A stretch of 64,000 nt of DNA from Pelagibacterium sp. 26DY04 (lineage in GTDB: Bacteria; Pseudomonadota; Alphaproteobacteria; Rhizobiales; Devosiaceae), in NCBI RefSeq assembly GCF_031202305.1, contig NZ_CP101731.1:3162001-3226000 (forward strand), given 5' to 3'. The notes beneath the pieces were generated by a model. It was not told where the DNA came from. It did no database searches and worked only from the letters and a program-made list of their open reading frames with translations. Shown piece by piece: positions 34,757 to 43,406 of the stretch. Both the position numbers and the translations under genes were made by a program. Within the stretch, counting starts at the first letter, position 1. Each line of letters opens with the position of its first letter.

Positions 34757-34945
34757 ATGCCTGCCAAATCCAAAGCACAGCAGAAGGCCGCGGGAGCGGC
34801 GCTTTCGGCAAAGCGCGGCGACACCAAGGTCAAGGAGCTCAAGGGCGCATCGAAATCGATGTACGAGTCCATGAGCGAAAAGGAACTCGACGAAATGGCT
34901 TCGACCAAGCGCAAGGGCAAGCCCGAGCACAAGTCCGATTCCTAG
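34757..34945 (+). CDS. DUF3008 family small basic protein
   Basis: 62 residues, starting MPAKSKAQQKAAGAALSAKR, with KSMYESMSEKELDEMASTKR in the second half. The size and pattern fit DUF3008, a family of small Lys-rich stress proteins with unknown function. GGAG lies 8 nt upstream of the ATG at 34757. It is divergent from the DUF2934 operon. Confidence 0.82.
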   Translation: MPAKSKAQQKAAGAALSAKRGDTKVKELKGASKSMYESMSEKELDEMASTKRKGKPEHKSDS

Positions 34946-35001
34946 AAGCGGAATGCCTGCGATATCTTGAGTTAACCGTCGATCGGGCCCAACAGCGCCG
35001 G

Positions 35002-35026
35002 GCAACTGTCGCAACCGCGTCCCGTT
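35002..35026 (+). promoter_or_regulatory. EcfG-type promoter for the DUF892 gene
   Basis: GCAAC (35002-35006), 16 bp, CGTT (35023-35026): one mismatch to GGAAC-N16-CGTT. The expected start site near 35033 gives a leader of about 29 nt before the ATG at 35062. Confidence 0.62.
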
Positions 35027-35061
35027 ACCTCCTCCAGCGCATTTGGAGCCACGGAGACTGG

Positions 35062-35580
35062 ATGATGTTCACCAATGACGACGCCCTTTCGGTACTGGTG
35101 ACCGGTTTGAAAAACGCTCACGCCATGGAAAACCAGGCGCTTTCGATCATGAAGCCCCAGGTGCAGCGTATAGAAAACTACCCCGACATGCGCGCCCGGC
35201 TCGAACAGCATATCGGGGAAACCGAAGGGCAGATCGAACGGCTCGAGACCATCTTCGGAGATCTCCAGGAGCGTCATTCGACATTGAAGGACACGATGCT
35301 CTCGGTCGGCGGGTCGATGGCGGTCTTGGGTCACGCCATGGCCGGCGACGAGGTGCTCAAGGACACCTTTGCCAATCATGCGTTCGAAAACTACGAGATC
35401 GCCGCCTATCGCTCGCTGATCACGCTCAGCGAAATGACATCACTGGCCAATGTCACCCCGCTTCTTGAGCAGAACCTGTCCGAAGAAGAAAATATGGCCC
35501 AGTGGATCAGGGATCACATCAAGGCGGTGACCGAACGCTATGTCAGCTTGAGCAGTTCGGGTCAAACGGCCAAGCGCTAG
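35062..35580 (+). CDS. Ferritin-like DUF892 protein (YciE/YciF type)
   Basis: A 172-residue all-helical protein of the DUF892 family, which has a ferritin-like four-helix bundle. Possible metal ligands are in the helices KNAHAMENQAL, LEQHIGETEGQIERL and FENYEIAAYRSLI. E. coli YciE/YciF are general-stress proteins. GGAG is 6 nt upstream of a double ATG (35062, 35065). A bidirectional terminator follows. Confidence 0.87.
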   Translation: MMFTNDDALSVLVTGLKNAHAMENQALSIMKPQVQRIENYPDMRARLEQHIGETEGQIERLETIFGDLQERHSTLKDTMLSVGGSMAVLGHAMAGDEVLKDTFANHAFENYEIAAYRSLITLSEMTSLANVTPLLEQNLSEEENMAQWIRDHIKAVTERYVSLSSSGQTAKR

Positions 35581-35596
35581 ACATACCGTCTCCCAG

Positions 35597-35623
35597 GGAA
35601 AAGGCGGCATAGCCGCCTTTTCC
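35597..35623. terminator. Bidirectional intrinsic terminator
   Basis: GGAAAAGGCGGC and GCCGCCTTTTCC form a perfect 12-bp stem with a 3-nt loop, between the convergent DUF892 gene and the 88-residue gene at 35630. Confidence 0.85.
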
Positions 35624-35629
35624 ACCTTC

Positions 35630-35896
35630 TCAACGATCCACGAATTTGTTGAAGCGGCTCGTCCCGCCGTCCTGGGTCTTCTCCTGATAGAGGAAGGCGA
35701 GATCGTTGTCGTCGAAGATCTCAAAGAACGTATCCCAATCGATCTCTTCGAGATTGTCCTCGGGGTCGCCGAAATCGATCCGCAGGATTCCGCCTTCGCC
35801 CTGGCCTTTGACCCGCGCCGGATGACCGTCGCGGGCCTCTGCCCAACGGCGGATTTCATCGTGATCGGTCGTGGTCTTGGATTCAGTCATTGTCAT
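35630..35896 (-). CDS. Conserved hypothetical acidic protein
   Basis: 88 residues, strongly acidic. The pattern HDEIRRWAEARDGHPARVKG, LRIDFGDP and FFEIFDDNDLAFLYQ recurs in short proteins of rhizobia that are sometimes mislabelled as glucan-branching enzymes; nothing here supports a glucan enzyme. It lies 16 bp after the next gene upstream and is probably the last gene of the SRPBCC-ADH operon. Confidence 0.75.
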   Translation of the reverse strand: MTMTESKTTTDHDEIRRWAEARDGHPARVKGQGEGGILRIDFGDPEDNLEEIDWDTFFEIFDDNDLAFLYQEKTQDGGTSRFNKFVDR

Positions 35897-35912
35897 TCTC
35901 CTTTTAGAGAAT

Positions 35913-36209
35913 TCAACGGGACGGAGTGATGATGCCGGCGATCAGCCCGCGCTCTCCCTCGGGGTCGATGCCGCTGTCGGTGATCTTCTGGACGCCGTAG
36001 AGCTTTTCGTCGGTGAACGCGCTGGCGCGGATGGAATAGACGTCGTCGTTCTCGTCATGACGGCGGGCAAGTTGGGCCTCCGCTTCGGCCGCCACCAGAC
36101 GCGCATCGCCGCTCGTTTTGGCCCGCACCAGAACCTCGCCGTGGTTTTGCGCGATGTCCCAATTGGACGAACCTGGTTCAGCCAGGGGATAGAGCCTGAA
36201 AACTGCCAT
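35913..36209 (-). CDS. Conserved hypothetical protein
   Basis: 98 residues, starting MAVFRLYPLAEPGSSNWDIA. A middle part, VLVRAKTSGDARLVAAEAEA, and the end YGVQKITDSGIDPEGERGLI are reminiscent of small stress-associated proteins next to alcohol dehydrogenases. No domain recognised. The ATG at 36209 is 5 bp after the ADH stop, so it is co-transcribed. Confidence 0.75.
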   Translation of the reverse strand: MAVFRLYPLAEPGSSNWDIAQNHGEVLVRAKTSGDARLVAAEAEAQLARRHDENDDVYSIRASAFTDEKLYGVQKITDSGIDPEGERGLIAGIITPSR

Positions 36210-36214
36210 GGGCC

Positions 36215-37387
36215 TTACTCCGGCCTGAGGACCACCTTGGTCCATTCGTTCTGGTTGTCGTGGAAGTTCTTGTAGCCTTCCGGTCCCTGCTCCAGCGGCA
36301 GCCGGTGGCTGATAAGGAAGGTCGTGTCGATCTCTCCGTTGAGGATCTTTTCGAGCAGCGGCTTGGTGTATTTCTGGACGTGGGTTTGGCCGGTGCGCAG
36401 TTGCAGGCCTTTCTGCATCATCGCCCCCAAGGGGAATTTGTCGAGAAAGCCGCCATAAACACCCGGGACAGACACCCGTCCTCCCTTGCGGCAGGTGATC
36501 AGCGCCTCGCGCAGGGCGTGCCCGCGGTCCGCGGCCACACCCACCTTTTGCTTGACCACTTCGATAACGTTATCGGGCGCAAAGCCGTGCGCTTCCATGC
36601 CCACCGCATCGATCACCGCATCCGGGCCGATACCCCCACTCATTTCCATGAGCGCCTCGCCCACGTGGGTGCGGCTGAAATCAACGATCTTCGCGCCCAG
36701 CGATCGGGCCAGCTCGAGGCGGTGCGGGTGATGATCGATGCCGATCACCTGCTTTGCCCCCATCAGCAGCGCGCTCTGGATGGCAAACAATCCCACCGGA
36801 CCGCACCCCCAGACCGCCACCGTATCGCCGGGCTCGATATCGGCATTTTCCGCCGCCATCCAGCCGGTGGGGAGGATGTCGGAAAGAAACAGTACCTTTT
36901 CGTCTTCCACATGATCGGGAACGACGATCGGCCCGACATCGGAAAACGGCACGCGCACATATTCAGATTGGCCGCCGGCATAACCGCCGGTAAGATGCGA
37001 ATAGCCGAACAGCGCCGACATGGCGTGGCCGTAAAGCGGCTCACTCAGATCCTGAGCGTCCACCGGGTTGGAATTGTCGCAAGCCGAATATTGCTGCTTC
37101 TGACAGAAATAGCACGAGCCGCAGGAGATGGTGAACGGCACCACAACTTTCTGACCCTTCTCGAGCGTGCTCTTGGGGCCGGTTTCGACAACCTCGCCCA
37201 TGAACTCATGGCCGAGAATGTCACCGGGCATCATGCCTGGGATGACACCATCGTAAAGGTGCAGGTCCGAACCGCAGATCGCCGTGGCCGTCACCTTGAT
37301 AATGGCGTCACGGGGGTTGATGATTTCCGGATCGGGGACAGTATCGACACGGACGTCATGATGGCCGTGCCAGGTAAGGGCGCGCAT
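36215..37387 (-). CDS. Zinc-dependent alcohol dehydrogenase (formaldehyde-dehydrogenase-like MDR)
   Basis: A 390-residue medium-chain dehydrogenase. The catalytic zinc site is at ICGSDLHLY and GHEFMGEV; the structural zinc cysteines are [16 protein letters not shown]; the Rossmann motif is [16 protein letters not shown]. The insert after the zinc lobe and the long C-terminus match the glutathione-independent formaldehyde dehydrogenase group seen in stress regulons. It follows the SRPBCC gene after 13 bp. Confidence 0.88.
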   Translation of the reverse strand: MRALTWHGHHDVRVDTVPDPEIINPRDAIIKVTATAICGSDLHLYDGVIPGMMPGDILGHEFMGEVVETGPKSTLEKGQKVVVPFTISCGSCYFCQKQQYSACDNSNPVDAQDLSEPLYGHAMSALFGYSHLTGGYAGGQSEYVRVPFSDVGPIVVPDHVEDEKVLFLSDILPTGWMAAENADIEPGDTVAVWGCGPVGLFAIQSALLMGAKQVIGIDHHPHRLELARSLGAKIVDFSRTHVGEALMEMSGGIGPDAVIDAVGMEAHGFAPDNVIEVVKQKVGVAADRGHALREALITCRKGGRVSVPGVYGGFLDKFPLGAMMQKGLQLRTGQTHVQKYTKPLLEKILNGEIDTTFLISHRLPLEQGPEGYKNFHDNQNEWTKVVLRPE

Positions 37388-37400
37388 GGAAATCTCCTGG

Positions 37401-38030
37401 TCAGGATTGGGCGTGGTAACAGGCGTCGGCGATCTCGCCGGTTTCCATCAGCATCTTGAACCGTTTCAGTTCACGTCTCCCCTGGACGCCAGGCTCGCGC
37501 CCGAACAGCTTGCCGATCCATCGTCCGACTTCCCCGGCCGGGGGCTTGTAGGCGACGATCGCCTCGACTTCGGTGCCGCGATCGGCCGAGGCATCGCGGA
37601 AGAAAACCTTGCCCTCGGCCTCGATCTCGGAGCCCTCTACCGAACGCCAGGCGATCAGTTCGCCATCGCGCTCCTCGACGATTTCCGTTTCCACATCGAC
37701 AGTCTGGCCACCCGGCGCCTTGATCGTCCACACCGTCCGATCCTCGCCTGTTGGCTGAATGGACACGATGTTTTCCATGAAGCCCGCAAGATTTGAAAAA
37801 TCACGCCAATAGGCGAAAAGCTCGGTGCGAGGCCGGTTGATGGTGATGGTCTTGCCAGTAACGGCAAAGTCTCCGAACCGGGTCTGACGGGCCGTGCGTC
37901 CAGGGGCCGAATCGCCGGGATGGCGCTGAAAATTCCGTCGCGAAAGCGCTCGATAGGAAACGGCAACCAGACCGGCGGCGGCGAGCAAAGCGAGCACACC
38001 GGTTTGGGCGCCTCTATTGTGTCGGGACAT
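37401..38030 (-). CDS. SRPBCC (polyketide cyclase/dehydrase-like) membrane-anchored protein
   Basis: 209 residues. An N-terminal membrane helix ([20 protein letters not shown]) is followed by a SRPBCC/START-like domain ([40 protein letters not shown]). The ATG at 38030 is chosen because GAGG precedes it and the predicted EcfG start site (about 38053) would exclude the longer forms. First gene of the operon SRPBCC-ADH-two hypothetical genes. Ligand unknown. Confidence 0.82.
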   Translation of the reverse strand: MSRHNRGAQTGVLALLAAAGLVAVSYRALSRRNFQRHPGDSAPGRTARQTRFGDFAVTGKTITINRPRTELFAYWRDFSNLAGFMENIVSIQPTGEDRTVWTIKAPGGQTVDVETEIVEERDGELIAWRSVEGSEIEAEGKVFFRDASADRGTEVEAIVAYKPPAGEVGRWIGKLFGREPGVQGRRELKRFKMLMETGEIADACYHAQS

Positions 38031-38059
38031 CTTCGACCTCGAATCCATGTGCATGGCCG

Positions 38060-38084
38060 AACGGAAGAGATCACAACCGGTTCC
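38060..38084 (-). promoter_or_regulatory. Perfect EcfG-type promoter for the SRPBCC-ADH operon
   Basis: On the minus strand GGAAC (38084-38080), 16 bp, CGTT (38063-38060). This exactly fits the consensus. The start site should fall near 38053, 23 nt before the ATG at 38030. Confidence 0.78.
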
Positions 38085-38151
38085 TGGCTTGACACAAGTG
38101 AACGGCTCGCCAGCGCCCCGCGAACCGATCCCCGGCGCTGGCGCCCGTCGG

Positions 38152-38177
38152 GGAACTCTCATCGCCGGTCGCCCGTT
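38152..38177 (+). promoter_or_regulatory. Perfect EcfG-type promoter for the small membrane protein gene
   Basis: GGAAC (38152-38156), 17 bp, CGTT (38174-38177). Start site expected near 38184, 30 nt before the ATG at 38214. It is divergent from the promoter at 38060-38084, with about 67 bp between the two -35 boxes. Confidence 0.78.
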
Positions 38178-38213
38178 CGTCAGATGGACGACACGCGAAC
38201 CGGAGAAGCGAGA

Positions 38214-38495
38214 ATGGCCGATAGAGAAGAGGTTCGGGACGAAGCCCGCGGCAATCGGGGATTGGCCGGGGTCATCCTGGGGTTGGCGGCCCTGGTCGGC
38301 GTCATCTTTGTCGCCTTTCTCATCTACTATACGTTCATCGCCCCCGAGCGGGTCGCGGCCCCCACCGAGTCATTGGATGCCGAAACACCTTCGGAAGGTG
38401 TGGGAGTGCCTGATGGCGGAGAGCTCACGAACGAGCCCACCCAGGCGGCTCCCGATTCCCCCAGCCGTACACTGGGCGAGACGCAAGAGCCCTGA
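38214..38495 (+). CDS. Small single-pass membrane protein
   Basis: 93 residues: charged N-terminus (MADREEVRDEARGNRG), one transmembrane helix (VILGLAALVGVIFVAFLIYY) and an acidic Pro/Thr/Glu-rich tail. No family recognised. GGAG lies 8 nt upstream of the ATG. An ATG at 38184 would sit at the predicted transcription start, which supports the shorter form. A second stress-like gene follows after 18 bp. Confidence 0.72.
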   Translation: MADREEVRDEARGNRGLAGVILGLAALVGVIFVAFLIYYTFIAPERVAAPTESLDAETPSEGVGVPDGGELTNEPTQAAPDSPSRTLGETQEP

Positions 38496-38513
38496 ACCTA
38501 AAGGAGAAGTGCC

Positions 38514-38786
38514 ATGGCCAATGCCGGAAAGAAGATGGGCAGCCACCCCACCGGACAGCAGGGCGCCAAGCCGGCGGGCAAAACCGAACCGGGCAAACTG
38601 ACCGACGAATGGGATCTCGCCGACGAGATCGCCGGACGGAACAGTTTGCAGGGCAATGACCAGGAAAACGTCCACAATGAGCGTCAAGCCCAGGCCGGTT
38701 CGACAGGCGATACCGAAGGCGTAATCGAAAGCTTCGAGAAATCGCAAAAACACGCCGAAGCCTCCAAACGTGCGCAAAAGAAATAA
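38514..38786 (+). CDS. Small hydrophilic protein, probably stress-induced
   Basis: 90 residues without hydrophobic segments, rich in Gly, Gln, Lys and Glu (MANAGKKMGSHPTGQQGAKP ... DLADEIAGRNSLQGNDQENV). It looks intrinsically disordered, like hydrophilin-type proteins. AAAGGAG precedes the ATG. It shares the EcfG-type promoter at 38152 with the preceding membrane protein. No family name is known to me. Confidence 0.72.
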   Translation: MANAGKKMGSHPTGQQGAKPAGKTEPGKLTDEWDLADEIAGRNSLQGNDQENVHNERQAQAGSTGDTEGVIESFEKSQKHAEASKRAQKK

Positions 38787-39134
38787 AGCGTTTCCGGGAG
38801 CAGCTTCGACGCTATGCTTATGGTCGAAAAGAGTGGGGCGACGGTGAATTGACCTGTGACCCCCCTGCCGTGACAAACAGGGCCGGTGCCCAAAAAGCGA
38901 CGGTTTGGGGCACTTACCTTTGGTAGCCGATCTCAATTCTTCACCGGACGGATCACTGTCGACACGTGGCCACTTCAGATAGATCCTAGCACCGTCGCCC
39001 TGAGCACGGGCTGTTAGTGTGGTGGAGAGGTTGGCGACTGCAGCCATTGCTTCGCCCTCTCTACCGACGTTGCTCGGTCATCAGATATTTATCCTTTGCC
39101 CGGCACCCTTCCCTCAGAACGGGGGTGCTCTAGT
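38787..39134. other. 348-bp gap with a tRNA-Val-like fragment
   Basis: No gene is supported. About 38847-38872 the sequence ATTGACCTGTGACCCCCC then TGCCGTG follows the 3' half of the tRNA-Val(CAC) gene at 53.3 kb (ATTGAACCTGTGACCCC then TGCCGTG) with only small indels. The rest is featureless. Confidence 0.5.
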
Positions 39135-40094
39135 ATGACGAAAGCCGCAAAGCTGCTCAAATGGGCCGCCATTACCGCAGCTGTGCTGGTCGTCGGGTAT
39201 GTCGTGATCGGTAGCTGGCAAGCTGCCAGTCTGCTGGACGCTACGCTTCGTGTTGGCGCTCCGACTGCACAGAGCAGCGGCTGGCCGGCACCCCAAAGCC
39301 CTGCGGATATCGGATATGAAGGCGATCCACAGCAGGCGTATGGCTACGCCTTCCAAGATGTCGAGTTAAGTGGTGAGCTAGGCGATCTCGCCGCCTGGCT
39401 GATCCCTGCCTCACAGGAAAACGCAAATGCTCCATGGGCGATCTTTGTCCATGGCATTGGTGGCCGGCGCGAGAACGGTTATCGCTTCCTGCCCACGCTC
39501 CATGAGGCTGGCCTGCCGGTTTTGATGGTCAGCTATCGAAACGACAGCGATCAACCGGCTGATCCCAGCGGCCTATACGCCTTTGGCCTCACCGAATGGC
39601 GAGACCTCGAAACCGCTGTGCGGTATGCGACAGAGAATGGCGCTCCTTCCGTCATCGTTGTGGCGGAATCGATGGGCGGCGGTATCGTCGGCCAGTTCTT
39701 GCGCCAATCTGATGCTGCCACCTCCCTTTCGGCCATCGTGCTAGACGCGCCGGCAATCGACTTTCACGCTATCCTCACCAATCAGATCGAGCGCATGAAC
39801 CTGCCTCTCGCACCCATTCTGGCACGGGGCGCGCTTTGGTTCAGCGGACTATCCGAGCCGGTGCATCTGGCGGACGCGGTGACGACCGAAGAGTTCGCCG
39901 CGTTCGGAGAACCGATATTTCTTTCCCACGGCTTCACCGACAGCGTCGTTCCCATCGGCAGCAGCGACGCCCTGGTTGCGAGACGCCAGAACGTCACCGA
40001 ATACCTACGAACGGGGTCTGACCACATACAATCGTGGAAAAGTGACCCAGCCCGGTATGAGGCTGCACTGAGCGGATTTCTCGCGACGCTCTAG
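39135..40094 (+). CDS. Membrane-anchored alpha/beta hydrolase
   Basis: 319 residues. An N-terminal helix (WAAITAAVLVVGYVVIGSW) is followed by an alpha/beta hydrolase domain: oxyanion region AIFVHGIGGRRENG, nucleophile elbow VVAESMGGGIVGQ, late acid/His part SHGFTDSVVP and SDHIQSW. It is similar to BEM46/Aes-like hydrolases. The ATG at 39135 begins just before the membrane helix. It lies at the left of the probable accessory region and has no operon partner. Confidence 0.82.
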   Translation: MTKAAKLLKWAAITAAVLVVGYVVIGSWQAASLLDATLRVGAPTAQSSGWPAPQSPADIGYEGDPQQAYGYAFQDVELSGELGDLAAWLIPASQENANAPWAIFVHGIGGRRENGYRFLPTLHEAGLPVLMVSYRNDSDQPADPSGLYAFGLTEWRDLETAVRYATENGAPSVIVVAESMGGGIVGQFLRQSDAATSLSAIVLDAPAIDFHAILTNQIERMNLPLAPILARGALWFSGLSEPVHLADAVTTEEFAAFGEPIFLSHGFTDSVVPIGSSDALVARRQNVTEYLRTGSDHIQSWKSDPARYEAALSGFLATL

Positions 40095-40292
40095 CGCGCA
40101 ACTAGAGTAGCCCTTTTGGCAGGTTTCTGCGTGGTGACGCCACGACCCGCCCGAAGACGCTGAGATAGAAATATCCTTGATCCTTAAAAGCACCACCGGA
40201 GAATATGCCCTCTTAACCCTTCCGTTGCAGATCCCTTGTGGTCTGCTTTAAGCGAGCCACACTTCGGCCATCGAGGGCGATAGTATGTGTTC

Positions 40293-40535
40293 ATGATCAG
40301 AACTTGCTCTCTCGTACTCATCGCATCGCTGCTCGCATTTCCGGCGCATGCCGACTCCAGCGATGAATCTGGCTATGGCATTCCTCCCGGGCATTTACCG
40401 CCACCGGGAAGTTGTCGGGTTTGGTTTCATGGCGTTCCACCCGGCCAGCAACCACCGCCAATGAGCTGCGAAGATGCGCAGGATTATGCCTATTGGTACG
40501 GTGGCCAGGTGATCTGGGGTGGCGAACGAAGGTAA
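40293..40535 (+). CDS. Small secreted protein with IPPGHLPPPG motif
   Basis: About 80 residues: signal peptide MIRTCSLVLIASLLAFPAHA, then YGIPPGHLPPPGSCRVWF and GVPPGQQPPPMSC. The paired PPGxxPPPxxC pattern recurs in short exported proteins of proteobacteria with no known role. Two Cys could form a disulfide. The ATG at 40293 is preferred to a GTG 6 bp upstream. No ribosome-binding site is obvious. Confidence 0.68.
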   Translation: MIRTCSLVLIASLLAFPAHADSSDESGYGIPPGHLPPPGSCRVWFHGVPPGQQPPPMSCEDAQDYAYWYGGQVIWGGERR

Positions 40536-40793
40536 GCCTGGTCGGGAGAGAAGATCGATCTTGGCTGTCGTAGTCGATGCATGACGGGTCAAGCCCGCGG
40601 GAATGTCTTTCCTGCTTGAAAGGCTACCCGTCATATATTCAGAAAAGAGGAGGTTGCCGCCGTCGCCTCTCGCTCCCATCCTCCTGGCACAAACGAGGCT
40701 CACCCGAGACGTCCCTACGACCACCGCACTTATTCTGCAGCTTTTCGTCCTACCGGGCCGACTGGCAACCGCCGTGACCAGCACATTTGAGGT

Positions 40794-41513
40794 TCAATTG
40801 GGGTGTCTTCTCGCTCGCCCAAGCTCGGGCATGCAGACTATGATCAAGAGCATCCCGGCGCCAGCCAGCATGGCTCCGCCAGCGAGAGTGTAGAAGAGAA
40901 CACCGAGAACGCCTCCCGCTAGGAAAGCAATGATCGTCGAACAGTGCAGGGCAAGCTTGGCCGCATTGCTGGCCAGCTCCTCTCGGGGCAATTTGCCCCG
41001 GATCGCATCGATGATCGCCGATAGCTCGAGGCCGATGTCGGTCGCCATGCCGGAGACATGGGTGGTTCGCACCCTGGCATTCGATATGCGGGTAGCCGCC
41101 GCGTTCTGAAGCCCCATGGCAAAGCTCATCCCCAGTATCAGGGCAGCACTGCGGCCGAACGCTGGAAACAGGAGGGCGCCGGCTCCAAGCGCCGCGAGCA
41201 GAGCGCCCTCGACAATCACGCTCATGGCATAAATTGCTCGGATGTTCCGGCGCCGCCCGACACTGATCATCATGCCCGAGGCAAAGGCTCCGGCGATGAA
41301 CGCCACAACGATCAGGGCGAACATTCCGGCTATGCCCAGGTCACCAGAAACGAGATATTCCGAGAGGAACGAGACGTTTCCGGTCATGTTGGCCGAATAA
41401 TAGCCGACAGCAACAAAGCCGGCGGTATTTATGGCGCCGGCAACACCGGCGAGGAGTGCGGCCAAGCCGACATCGACCCGCACCGTTCTTTGTTCGCCCT
41501 CTCGGATCAGCAT
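40794..41513 (-). CDS. DUF1275 (YoaK) family membrane protein
   Basis: 239 residues with six to seven membrane helices. The family signature GAINTAGFVAVGYYSANMTG near the N-terminus and the region LQNAAATRISNARVRTTHVS are clear. The function is unknown; members are sometimes proposed as transporters. It is a single minus-strand gene. The plus-strand frame opposite its end (40603-40893) is not coding. Confidence 0.88.
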   Translation of the reverse strand: MLIREGEQRTVRVDVGLAALLAGVAGAINTAGFVAVGYYSANMTGNVSFLSEYLVSGDLGIAGMFALIVVAFIAGAFASGMMISVGRRRNIRAIYAMSVIVEGALLAALGAGALLFPAFGRSAALILGMSFAMGLQNAAATRISNARVRTTHVSGMATDIGLELSAIIDAIRGKLPREELASNAAKLALHCSTIIAFLAGGVLGVLFYTLAGGAMLAGAGMLLIIVCMPELGRARRHPN

Positions 41514-41753
41514 GCAGCCCCCAACATCTGAATCGAGGCAAGGCTATCACATAGCCGCCACTGGGTGGCTTTTTGTGCGCTAGGCACGGTTCAGGCACAA
41601 GAGAAGGGCGGACCGAATTGATGGTCGCGAGCGCCAGTCCACTGTACCGACATCGCGAGAAAGCCGCTTATGCAACAGTATTCGCATTGACCGTTGGCCG
41701 TTGGCCGTTTTACCGAAGAGTCACGGTGAGGCTACCGCAATACGGTCAAGGGT

Positions 41754-42470
41754 TCATCTCGCGAGAACGGCACGTGCCGCTTCGGGGTCATTGACGAGAA
41801 AACCGGACACGCCCGCACGCGCCATGCGAACAAGATCGGCGGCGGCGAAATCGCCGACCTTACGGCCTGTGTCGTGTTCGCCCACCGTAACCCAGACCGG
41901 CCCCAGCTCCAAGCATTGGGCAATGTAGTCGTCGCTAGCGTCACTTTCCCATACACGCAGGATGTTGCTTCCAGCCGCAAATGCGGCCTCCTTCGTGCTC
42001 ATATCCCCTAGAAGGGCCAGAACACCGCCGGCCCAACCGGCCTTGCGGCAGAATGCAATGCTCTCGACAGTGTGGAGGCCCAGCGTGATGTCATGATCAT
42101 CATAGCTCGACAACGCCCCTAGAATGGCATTGAGAACCGCGATCCGTTCGTCCTTGATGTCGAAAAGCAACCCTGTCGTGGGAGGAATCGTCTTAAAGAC
42201 CTGCGACAGACGGGGCGCGACCGGCTCGCCAGCGATGCGTATGGCATCGAGCGCCGAGGCCGCTATGGCCGCAATTTCTTGCCGATGCCCCGAAAGGCGT
42301 TCAAGCGTTGCGTCGTGTGCACAAACGATCTCAAGATCGGCCGTGGCGCGCAAATCGATCTCGATAATATCGGCATGAGCGGCAATCGCGCCGAGCCACG
42401 CGGCGGCGGAGTTCTCACGGAAGCGAGCAGAAAAGCCGCGATGTGCGACAATGGCAGGGCAATGGTTCAT
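41754..42470 (-). CDS. Glycerophosphodiester phosphodiesterase (second copy)
   Basis: 238 residues of the GDPD TIM barrel, without signal peptide. Catalytic motif 1 is VAHRGFSARFRENS (HR and E), then IEIDLRATAD and the second His in CAHDATLERLSG; the later acid is in LFDIKDE. It releases sn-glycerol 3-phosphate from glycerophosphodiesters in the cytoplasm. The ATG lies 12 bp after the RpiR gene stop, so it is the last gene of the Ugp-like operon. Confidence 0.88.
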   Translation of the reverse strand: MNHCPAIVAHRGFSARFRENSAAAWLGAIAAHADIIEIDLRATADLEIVCAHDATLERLSGHRQEIAAIAASALDAIRIAGEPVAPRLSQVFKTIPPTTGLLFDIKDERIAVLNAILGALSSYDDHDITLGLHTVESIAFCRKAGWAGGVLALLGDMSTKEAAFAAGSNILRVWESDASDDYIAQCLELGPVWVTVGEHDTGRKVGDFAAADLVRMARAGVSGFLVNDPEAARAVLAR

Positions 42471-42482
42471 CCGGTTCCCTTA

Positions 42483-43370
42483 TCACGCCAGGCGCTTAGG
42501 TAGCGCGGCGCGGAATGCCTTGAAACTATCGAGAGATTTGAGGGACCTGCCGTCGTCGATCGACGCAAGATCGAGAACGATCGCATTGGCTATGGTCATG
42601 GGGACGACAAGCGATTGCGACTGCCCCACACCGCCACGCGACACTGAAATGTGCAGGTCCGCCGGCGGATCGATACGCGCTCCGTTAATGTCGCTCAGCA
42701 CCAGCGTTTTCGCGCCTCGCTCCGCAGCGGCCGCCCTGATGTCGAGAACGACCTGCGATGGGTTGCGGAACGAGAGGAGCCAAACGACATCGTCCGCCGT
42801 GAGCGTGCTCAAAAGTTCGGGTAGAATGTGCATCTGAGAAGCCAGATCGACCGCGTCATATCCGGACCGTTTCAGACGCAGAGCGATTAATCCTGACAGC
42901 GTCGCTGCGTGGCTCCGGCCCAGCACGAAGATGCGGCGGCTATTACACAAGGCCTGCGAGAACGCTCGAATATCAGCGTCACTTACAGAGGTTTTCACCT
43001 GTTGCAGCGCGGTGATTTCACTTTCAAGCAGTGTTGCCAGCAGCTTGCCCTCTTCGGCGCGCACCAGGCGGGCTGCCATGCGGGCGGCCGGATTTTCGAA
43101 ATCCCCTGTACCAGAATCCACGAGATTGGCCTGTAGGAATGCCCGAAACTCCGGGTAGCCGGCAAAGCCCAGCCGCCGTGCAAGGCGCACCGCCGATGCA
43201 GGATGCACTCCCGCGCGCGTCGACACTTCCTTGCCGTTGTCCATGGCCGCTCGCACCGGATCGCTCATCAGCACATCGAGCAGCCGTGCATCGGCTTCTG
43301 TCAGCCTTGCCGAATTGACTGCGATGAGATCAGCCAAAAATCTCGGCACTTCCCCTTGGCTATCAGTCAT
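42483..43370 (-). CDS. MurR/RpiR family transcriptional regulator
   Basis: 295 residues: an N-terminal HTH_6 domain (STRAGVHPASAVRLARRLGF) and a C-terminal SIS domain at about 125-265 (RIFVLGRSHAATLSGLIALR). SIS domains bind phosphosugars, so glycerol 3-phosphate or a similar product is a plausible signal. GGGGGAGAAA precedes the ATG at 43370; an upstream ATG at 43391 lacks such a site. It sits inside the operon between ugpC-like and GDPD genes and probably controls it. Confidence 0.88.
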   Translation of the reverse strand: MTDSQGEVPRFLADLIAVNSARLTEADARLLDVLMSDPVRAAMDNGKEVSTRAGVHPASAVRLARRLGFAGYPEFRAFLQANLVDSGTGDFENPAARMAARLVRAEEGKLLATLLESEITALQQVKTSVSDADIRAFSQALCNSRRIFVLGRSHAATLSGLIALRLKRSGYDAVDLASQMHILPELLSTLTADDVVWLLSFRNPSQVVLDIRAAAAERGAKTLVLSDINGARIDPPADLHISVSRGGVGQSQSLVVPMTIANAIVLDLASIDDGRSLKSLDSFKAFRAALPKRLA

Positions 43371-43406
43371 TTTCTCCCCCGTCGCCCACATAGATCGAGG
43401 CCAAGC

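Noticed and set aside
40603..40893. Small plus-strand gene before DUF1275
   Set aside because: It overlaps the end of DUF1275 antisense and has no start signal or conserved pattern.
41557..41574. Terminator-like hairpin GCCAC-TGG-GTGGC with T-run
   Set aside because: It points along the plus strand where no nearby plus-strand gene ends, and the stem is only 5 bp.
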